From positions 138,755,545 through 138,819,544 of the forward strand of contig NC_030680.2 of NCBI RefSeq assembly GCF_000004195.4: a stretch of DNA of 64,000 nt. The letters are read 5' to 3'. Source of the stretch: Xenopus tropicalis (taxonomy: Eukaryota; Chordata; Amphibia; Anura; Pipidae). Of this stretch, positions 56,250 to 64,000 are shown piece by piece; position 1 is the stretch's first letter, and each line of letters begins with the position of its first letter. The notes beneath the pieces were generated by a model. That model was not told the origin of the DNA. It saw only the letters and a list, made by a program, of their open reading frames with translations, and did no database searches. Both the position numbers and the translations under genes were made by a program.

Positions 56250-57312
56250 TTTATGCAAAAACTATCTTTTCACTTCTATTTGAACCCCTCATGGGACCCA
56301 TTATCTTGGAGGGTAGGCAAATGCCCTTTCTGCCTTACCCTGCAACCAACCCTACCTGTCGTCCACCCCCACCCTCGGTGCTATTTATTATCCATCATTT
56401 CTCCGGCAGAGAGAAGGCAGAACTAGGAGAACCCTGTGACCTACTCTGTGCACTAATGCTACTGTTAACTCATGTTAAACAGAGGGATTGTATTGAATAT
56501 CCGCCGCCGTGCAGAGATCAGTGAGCCTCGGAGCGTGGGGTTATACAATCAGCCCTCCCTAGCCCACATTCTTTGCTTTTGCGACATATTCTCCCATTCC
56601 GGGTAAAATCCATTCTAACTCAGGCAAAGCGCGCAGCTCCAAGATTATCTCTGGGTTATATAACCTTTTATGTCCAATGTCCTCTGCTTTGTGAATGGAG
56701 GAGATGCAGCAGCCCTTCAGCAATGTGCTGGGAAATAACTACAGATGGAGCCCTAGGGGCTTCACTATTATGTCACGGTATCTCCACGGGCATTTTCTTT
56801 AATGGTGATGTACCAGCTCTGTAAAGTGCCCCTAGCAACCCACTCAGATTATCCTAAGTAATCTGAATCTAAATACTGGGTGGGCTCAGGGGCATAAAAG
56901 GGGCAAGGCCAGAGAATAACAGAGCTTGGTTGGGCATCATGTGATGCCCACCAAAAAGAGAAAACTAATTCTCAAAAGAATTTTGCGAATTTTTCTTTTG
57001 AGGATTTTTTTCTAATTTTGGGGGTTATTATGAAAATATTATTACTATAATAATACATTTATTAATAATATTTAATAACTTCAAACTCTAATATTATTTA
57101 ATCTTATAGAGGTACTAGAGATGTGCCAAACCCGCCGCTTGAAGGATTTATGGGACCAAAGCCTCTCTCACGTCTTGGGGGTGTGGGCTCTGGGAACACT
57201 ATCCCACCAAGGGAAAACTAACAGGTTCTGTGAACTACAGTGGGCAATGCTGACTCAATCCCAAGGTAGTGGCCCCCCTAGTCCTGCAGGTTTATGGGCT
57301 GGTCTGCCCATC
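56250..57312. other. no gene seen
   Basis: 57000-57110 is AT-rich. The short open frames are without recognisable domains. Confidence 0.4.
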
Positions 57313-57545
57313 CAGTGTTGAACTGGGACCCCAGGGGCCCACCAGAAAACATTAGACCATGGGCCCACTCTCCAAACTATTTTTCCTCACCCAACATCTT
57401 TATTCTCCTAGTCTCTTTTATTTACATGCTAGCCTCTATTCTTCCATCTATTTCTACTCTTCCTTCCCATTCAGAAATAGGGAATGGCCATGAAACAGGC
57501 CAAATGGTCAGGAGCAGAAGGGCCCACTGACCCCTGGGCCCACCA
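57313..57545. mobile_element. CAGTGTCGGACTGG-family MITE, right end missing
   Basis: The left end is cagtgttgaactgggacccc; the body has cagaaatagggaatggccat and gggcccactgacccctgggc as at 55941. The terminal right inverted repeat is absent. Confidence 0.75.
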
Positions 57546-57607
57546 CTGTGCCCATCACTAATAAGTACACAGAGAGACATATCTGGACAGATGGAACAGT
57601 AGACAGA

Positions 57608-57722
57608 ACATTATCCTTTATTTATATAGTACTGACATATTCAGCATATTCATCTTTACAGAGATTATTCCCATTAGTCCCTGCCCCAGTGGAATCTACA
57701 ATCTAAGTGATGGGCAACATTT
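57608..57722 (-). mobile_element. LINE 3' tail, reverse orientation
   Basis: The reverse complement starts with a agattgtagattccactggg block and ends in tactatataaataaagg. This is a diverged version of the tail at 58168. It is short and truncated at both ends. Confidence 0.6.
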
Positions 57723-57885
57723 GAGATTTTGTGGCATAACTAATAGTGATAATGCAGTATAATATCTTTTCATTAACAAAACATACTCAATTTTTCCTTT
57801 GTGCAACAAGCCTGGGGGCTGCAGCTGATCACTGGAGGGCACCAACCTAATGTCCCTATAACATTCACTAGGGTCCGTTGCTTAT

Positions 57886-58015
57886 CAGGAGCCAATTAAC
57901 CTGCCTCAGACACTGGGAGAAGATCAATCTATACAGGCAGTGCCCGGGGCGGCCCCAGGCTCAGGATCCCAGCTATGCCAGGCAGCACTACTAACCACTG
58001 GGCCACCATGACAGA
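57886..58015. repeat. dispersed repeat with gagccaattaa and ctaaccactg motifs
   Basis: The motifs are tcaggagccaattaacctgc and tactaaccactgggccacca. It is the same family as at 31150 and 58918, and sits between two LINE tails. Confidence 0.55.
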
Positions 58016-58167
58016 CAGATGGGCCTTATTTACTGCCTTCTTTAGATCAGAGTTGGCACTGCCATACTGATTCCCGTGCCAAAGCAAAGGGGCACCAAAT
58101 GAGGATTATATGAGTTTTAGCCTTTCAGGGAATTCTGGGAACTGTAGTGGCTGAAGTGGCTACTTTA

Positions 58168-58335
58168 TATAGTTTGTAGAGTGTAAGCTCTTTTGGGCAG
58201 GGCCCTCTTCACCTCTTGTATCGGTTATTGGTTGCTTTATATGTTACTCTGTATGTCCAATGTATGTAACCCACTTATTGTACAGTGCTGCGGAATATGT
58301 TGGCGCTTTATAAATAAATAATAATAATAATAGTT
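58168..58335 (+). mobile_element. LINE L2/CR1-type 3' tail
   Basis: It has the same 3' signature as the element at 4283: gtgtaagctcttttgggcag, then gtacagtgctgcggaatatg, then ggcgctttataaataaataa and an (ataata)n tail. Only the 3' UTR is present, which is typical 5' truncation. Confidence 0.75.
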
Positions 58336-58917
58336 ACATTCACTGGATTAATAAAGTCCAACAATAAATTATGTTTAAAAAAATCCAAGATAAGTTGCAT
58401 TTGTGCTTATCGGGCGCATATAAAGAGACCCGTTCATTCCTGCCCCATTGCTCTGCTCATAAAAATGCAAAACCGGTTTTAAAAATAGCGTTCGCCTGGC
58501 TATAAGTGATTAGCAGACAGGGATTCCTCCAATCCCCTCTTAATAAGCACACAAATTAAATTCCGAAGGCTTTTCAGAGCAAATTAAATAAGGGAAGCAT
58601 GTGATATTGACACAAGAAAGTGAAATTCCGAGCGTAGAATCTTTTAACTAATTGGGAACCTGAGACTTTTTGGTTTCCGTGGCCCAATTCAGTTCTGCAG
58701 AATTACATAGGTCACTTTGCACTTTGCTAAAGCACATTTTCCGTGCAAGGGGATAACCTACACTGTTATGGGCCGTGCTCCATCTGTGTTATGGAATACA
58801 CTCTTCCCTTCGGCTACTGGTGGGCTGTTGGGAGTTGCAGTCGGAGGCTGCAGAATGGCCTAGGGCTTAAAAACAATACAAGGTCCTTATCACATTCATA
58901 CACGCTAGGGTCAGTCA
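58336..58917. other. candidate single-copy noncoding element 58380-58720
   Basis: No coding signal and no recognised repeat in 58380-58720; it has AT-rich words such as cacaaattaaattccg and gagcaaattaaataaggg. Function unknown. Confidence 0.35.
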
Positions 58918-59068
58918 TATCAGGAGCCAATTAACTGCATGTATTTGGAGTGTGGGAGGGAAACTCTCACAAGCACTGGAAGAATATTACAACTCCTTGC
59001 AGGTAGTGCCCTGGCTGGAATCAAACCAAGGGACCCTGTGCTGCTACCCATGATGCTATTGTGCTGCC
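58918..59068. repeat. dispersed repeat with gagccaattaa motif
   Basis: It contains tatcaggagccaattaactg, ggagtgtgggagggaaactc and gtagtgccctggctggaatc. It is a longer and better kept copy of the family at 31150 and 57886. Confidence 0.55.
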
Positions 59069-59154
59069 AAATTGTTTTGTGGTTTGTTTATTTGCCCACT
59101 TTTAACGCAGTATAATGCTGCTCATTTAATCCTATGCCATTTGGGTGATAATGG

Positions 59155-59398
59155 CAGTGGCGGAACAATAGTGCCCCCCCTCCAGCAAATATTTTTTTGG
59201 AGGGGTCGTGTGTGCACAGCAGCCTATTCCCAGCCCTCCCTCGACCCACCACCCACTTGCGCCCCCCACCACTTGGGCCAGGGTAGGTAAGAATGTGGCT
59301 GGGGAGGGGAGGTTTTAAAAACTATAGAGGAAACAGTTAAAGGCCCAATGGGCCCCATTGTGACCACAGGGGCTGCTTTCTCTATAGTAATGCCACTG
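59155..59398. mobile_element. hAT-like MITE with CAGTGGCGGAAC ends
   Basis: The left end is cagtggcggaacaatagtgc and the right end is atagtaatgccactg. The duplication is gataatgg (59147-59154) / gatattgg (59399-59406), 7 of 8. Confidence 0.85.
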
Positions 59399-59406
59399 GA
59401 TATTGG

Positions 59407-60175
59407 TCACTCCAGGCATTTTTGAGACCTTCATTTACTAGTTGATAAGGGGCAGATAGAAGCTTCCAGTTTTGCCTATTCAAACCAAGTCAGCAGTTTT
59501 TTGTCGCTTGCAGAGGACGCTGATATCCTGTACAACCAATATCTGGCAGAAAATCAGGCAGATATCTATCAGGCGGGTTTTCAAACCCCATTGGGCGAGG
59601 AGAGCATTGGCGCTTGATGTGGTTCTCTTCCCACAAGCCTCCCATATGATCTGCTAATTGGCCTGCTGGCCATGCAATCATATTGTTCGATTTTGGCCCA
59701 GCATGTTGGTGGCCAAATCAGGTTAAGACCTCCCCATGCAGGCAGATCTTCTAGTATACGTCCATTGAGTGAATTGGAGTTAGGGTGTAGGGTTGGATCT
59801 TACCACCCCAGTAACATGGGTAAGTGGTACCACCCCAATGACAAATGATGCTAGTAGACGCCAATTTTTCAGTTGGGAGCAGGTAATACAAGTCGAAGTC
59901 CCATGATATAAGTTATTTGTGTTCCTGTGTTTTACAGTGAGTGCGACAGCGAGCCTGGTATATACGAGCGTATGTAACTCATTTAAGGGTGAGCGCTTAA
60001 AAATGGGCAATTTCAGCATTTGTACATGCTACATTAACACCTGCCACCTTCACTTTCCAGCCTCTCACTCACGATGCTATTAGACCAAAGAACAGGCACT
60101 GCCCCCCCTACCATTTCCTTTCATCGCTTATTTGCTTCAAGATCCAAAAGCACTTGCAGCTGGTTAGGAGATACC
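59407..60175. other. no gene seen; GGTCCCC-type fragment at 59500-59760
   Basis: The words ccaatatctggcagaaaatc and aggcagatatctatcaggcg recall the middle of the GGTCCCCATACACG family. No exon. Confidence 0.4.
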
Positions 60176-60690
60176 TGTTGGCCGTACTGTGCTTCTGATT
60201 GGTGCATTATCTGATCACTGCAGTTGGCCGTGCTGTGCTTCTGATTGGTGCATTATCTGATCACTGCAGTTGGCCGTGCTGTGCTTCTGATTGGTGCATT
60301 ATCTGATCACTGCAGTTGGCCGTGCTGTGCTTCTGATTGGTGCATTATCTGATCACTGCAGTTGGCCGTGCTGTGCTTCTGATTGGTGCATTATCTGATC
60401 ACTGCAGTTGGCCGTGCTGAGCTTCTGATTGGTGCATTATCTGATCACTGCAGTTGGCCGTGCTGTGCTTCTGATTGATGCATTATCTGATCACTGCAGT
60501 TGGCCGTGCTGTGCTTCTGATTGGTGCATTATCTGATCACTGCAGTTGGCCGTGCTGTGCTTCTGATTGGTGCATTATCTGACCACTGCAGTTGGCCGTA
60601 CTGTGCTTCTGATTGGTGCATTATCTGATCACTGCAGTTGGCCGTGCTGTGCTTCTGATTGGTGCATTATCTGACCACTGCAGTTGGCCT
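60176..60690. repeat. minisatellite, 46 bp x 11
   Basis: The unit is tggccgtgctgtgcttctga, then ttggtgcattatctgatcac and tgcagt. Starts are exactly 46 bp apart (60181, 60227 and so on). There are only a few single-base variants (gtactgt, gctgagc, tgaccac, ttgatgc). Confidence 0.96.
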
Positions 60691-61836
60691 TTCTTGGACC
60701 AGTTGCCAGATGATTTCATTTGTTGAATGTTGTTGTTTCCCAAACCAACAAGCAGATCACATAGGGGCCCTGTGTCAGGAGAGGACCTTATTCATAGTCC
60801 AACGTGGTCCTCACCCAATGGGGGTTTTGCAGCCGTCCTGATTGATATCTGGCTGTGCCTCAGTCAATATGATCCCTTCAGTTGACAGCTTCATTTTTTT
60901 TGACTCTCAGGCTGGTTGACTGTGCTTGTTAGCGTTGGATTCTGTGACTGGGTGCCAAGCTACAAGCAGACCCGCTGCCAATTAAAGTGGCTCATACCAT
61001 CATGACAGGGTATAAAGTGTTATAACAGAGAAGCTTTCCCAGTTGTCAGTGAGCGCGTACGGCTGACAGCACAGAGCAATCTAGGAGAATCATTATACGT
61101 ATAAAGACACCTTGTATCATTATAAAAGCTTTGCGCTTCAGCTTTGGTGCAAAGACAGACACAACATCTCATTTAATCCGACACTTGTGTGTTATCACCA
61201 GCGCTGATCATGTAGCGCCGCACACGCCTGCTGATGGACACGTACAGATTCAGAAGCTGCCATTCCCAAACACCCACAATGTCCTCATCTACAGATGGAT
61301 CTTGAGTTACCCATTCATTTGGTCACAATGTCCTACCAGAAGATTCTTGTTAGCGTCCCCAAGAGAGAACACTAAAAATAGAGATAACATCATTATGACC
61401 ATTATATTGGGATATAGAGATTCTTCTTCTGTAGAACGTTAGGACCTTCAGATCATACTTATCCATCATTAAACTTCTGGCTTATGTATTGGATCAAAAT
61501 GATGGCCTTGCCAATCTGTATCTGATCAGAACTTGTTTAAATATTGATCGTTAAGGCAGGAAACTCCCTTCAGCTGAGGTAAACATTGAGCAGCGGATAT
61601 AGTCCATGGCCTCACATGATCCGATTGTTAGCCTAAGGCAGGGATTCACACTCAGATGTAATAAGTGTTGAGGAGCCGCACAAGCATGAAAAAGTTCTCT
61701 GGAGATGCAAAATGAGAGGCTATTTGATAGCCCCGTGTGGGCTTTTAGCCTTAAGGAGGCTCTGTTGGGAGTAAATCTGGTTCTTTTCTCTGCTCTCTGG
61801 CCTAAGTTTCAGTGGACAAATTAGATAAACATCACA
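60691..61836. other. no gene seen; hAT fragment at 61636-61750
   Basis: 61636-61750 resembles the middle of the element at 5940. The remainder is unassigned. Confidence 0.4.
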
Positions 61837-63205
61837 ATATCCACCAAAGCCATAACCAGTTATTACTGAACTCCATCTCTCATGGAGATATTCCACCAAA
61901 GCCATAACCAGTTATTACTGAACTCCATCTCTCATGGAGATATTCCACCAAAGCCATAACCAGTTATTACTGAACTCCATCTCTCATGGAGATATTCCAC
62001 CAAAGCCATAACCAGTTATTACTGAACTCCATCTCTCATGGAGAGATTCCACCAAAGCCATAACCAGTTATTACTGAACTCCGTCTCTCATGGAGAGATT
62101 CCACCAAAGCCATAACCAGTTATTACTGAACTCCGTCTCTCATGGAGGGATTCCACCAAAGCCATAACCAGTTATTACTGAACTCCGTCTCTCATGGAGA
62201 GATTCCACCAAAGCCATAACCAGTTATTACTGAACTCCGTCTCTCATGGAGAGATTCCACCAAAGCCATAACCAGTTATTACTGAACTCCGTCTCTCATG
62301 GAGAGATTCCACCAAAGCCATAACCAGTTATTACTGAACTCCGTCTCTCATGGAGAGATTCCACCAAAGCCATAACCAGTTATTACTGAACTCCGTCTCT
62401 CATGGAGAGATTCCACCAAAGCCATAACCAGTTATTACTGAACTCCGTCTCTCATGGAGAGATTCCACCAAAGCCATAACCAGTTATTACTGAACTCCGT
62501 CTCTCATGGAGAGATTCCACCAAAGCCATAACCAGTTATTACTGAACTCCGTCTCTCATGGAGAGATTCCACCAAAGCCATAACCAGTTATTACTGAACT
62601 CCGTCTCTCATGGAGAGATTCCACCAAAGCCATAACCAGCTATTACTGAACTCCGTCTCTCATGGAGAGATTCCACCAAAGCCATAACCAGCTATTACTG
62701 AACTCCGTCTCTCATGGAGAGATTCCACCAAAGCCATAACCAGCTATTACTAAACTCCGTCTCTCATGGAGAGATTCCACCAAAGCCATAACCAGTTATT
62801 ACTGAACTCCATCTCTCATGGAGAGATTCCACCAAAGCCATAACCAGTTATTACTGAACTCCATCTCTCATGGAGAGATTCCACCAAAGCCATAACCAGT
62901 TATTACTGAACTCCATCTCTCATGGAGAGATTCCACCAAAGCCATAATCAGTTATTACTGAACTCCGTCTCTCATGGAGAGATTCCACAAAAGCCATAAC
63001 CAGTTATTACTGAACTCCGTCTCTCATGGAGAGATTCCACAAAAGCCATAACCAGTTATTACTGAACTCCGTCTCTCATAGAGAGATTCCACCAAAGCCA
63101 TAACCAGTTATTACTGAACTCCATCTCTCATGGAGAGATTCCACCAAAGCCATAACCAGTTATTACTGAACTCCGTCTCTCATGGAGAGATTCCACCAAA
63201 GCCAT
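61837..63205. repeat. minisatellite, 52 bp x about 26
   Basis: The unit is ccaccaaagccataaccagt, then tattactgaactccgtctct and catggagagatt. Variants are in blocks: the first copies have ccatctct with gatatt, a long middle block has ccgtctct with gagatt, three copies near 62640-62750 have cagctatt, and later ones return to ccatctct. Confidence 0.97.
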
Positions 63206-64000
63206 CATTCTAGCTCCATCTTGAAAAAGGAAATCTTGGGGTGCAGAACTGAGTTTCTTATTTTTCTACAGGCAACTGGGGCTCAGCAGATCATGACCAA
63301 AGCTGAGGTTAAGAGTAGGCAATAAACTCAACTTAAATACCCTCTTTCTTAGAATAAGGAAGGAGTGGTGGAGAGTCCTGAGCTGCTAGTGTTTAGAACA
63401 CCCTGGCAAGATATACAAAAAGTGCAAAAAGTGTGTAAGAGCTCCCCAGATACAGGCTTTTCAGCAGAGTTGACTTTCCTTGAGAGGTTCCCTGTACATC
63501 CTATGGAGCCGGGAGTTCCCTGCAACTTGAATTCTTATTACTTTTAATTTGAAGCCACAGGGCCAATCTATTTTGTGGAACCAAGTAATATCCCAGCTCC
63601 CCCCAGTGAATCTCATTCTGTGCCTTTTTTTTAATTAGTGCAGAGATCTGATCCCTCCGCAGTAAAGGTTTACATAATCCTGCAGCAAATTTAATAGAAG
63701 GAAACAGATTGTATAGAAAATCTGGGCCGCACACAGATGCTGGTATATAAACTGGGATTAACTCCTTATTTTGTTGGTTTAAGCGCAGTGGCACGACAGG
63801 CTCGAGGGCGGCTTAATATTATCCTTTGTGCTTTGTTTTGATATTATTAAAGTCATAAATATCAGATGATGATGGTGGCATCACATTTAGGCACCTAATA
63901 TGGCCGGCTACTGACTCACTGATTCTGCAGCCTGGAATTGTGTCAAAGTGGCTACTTCTTTAACTATGTCCTGCTGGGAAGTGGGGTTCCATCGTGACTA
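63206..64000. other. no gene seen
   Basis: No exon or repeat end is recognised up to the window edge. Confidence 0.4.

Overview
The window is vertebrate nuclear DNA. It is most likely from a clawed frog (Xenopus, probably X. tropicalis). I infer this from the dense TTAA-flanked T2-type MITEs, the repeat family with CAGGTATGGG ends, hAT-type MITEs, an L2/CR1-type LINE, and large spliced introns. I see no prokaryotic genes, operons, CRISPR arrays, rRNA or tRNA.

Only one host gene is supported: a copine on the minus strand, best matching CPNE9. Three consecutive N-terminal C2A exons are present at 46940-46980, 46143-46189 and 28353-28456. All have good splice sites and join in frame with phases 1 and 0. 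I found no other exon. The window therefore reads as one intragenic stretch: at least 17 kb of upstream intron, a 750-bp intron, a 17.7-kb intron and at least 28 kb of downstream intron.

Nearly everything else is repeat. (1) T2-like MITEs lie at 901-1719, 7516-8815, 12169-12485, 15531-16114, 40932-42073, 42680-43975, 50544-51033, with fragments elsewhere. (2) Fifteen hAT-like short elements keep recognisable 8-bp target-site duplications. (3) Eight copies of the CAGGTATGGG element lie at 11497, 14528, 17810, 24246, 31800, 42978, 47449 and 55295; they carry from one to nine copies of a 113-bp internal unit. (4) There are four copies of a GGTCCCCATACACG foldback family. (5) L2/CR1 LINE tails occur, with one partial ORF. 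(6) A solo-LTR-like element sits inside a hAT element.

The window is also rich in minisatellites, with units of 20, 21, 27, 29/58, 31-32, 34, 35, 40, 46, 52, 103 and 113 bp. At least six of these arrays lie inside a MITE. The most interesting observations are the 113-bp array that expands inside one MITE family at unlinked sites, homologous minisatellites in two members of one hAT family, independent insertion of the same MITE at one TA of the T2 host, and a 103-bp array that repeats a splice-acceptor/donor pair.

Most long open frames in the window are by-products of tandem arrays or repeat copies and are not genes.
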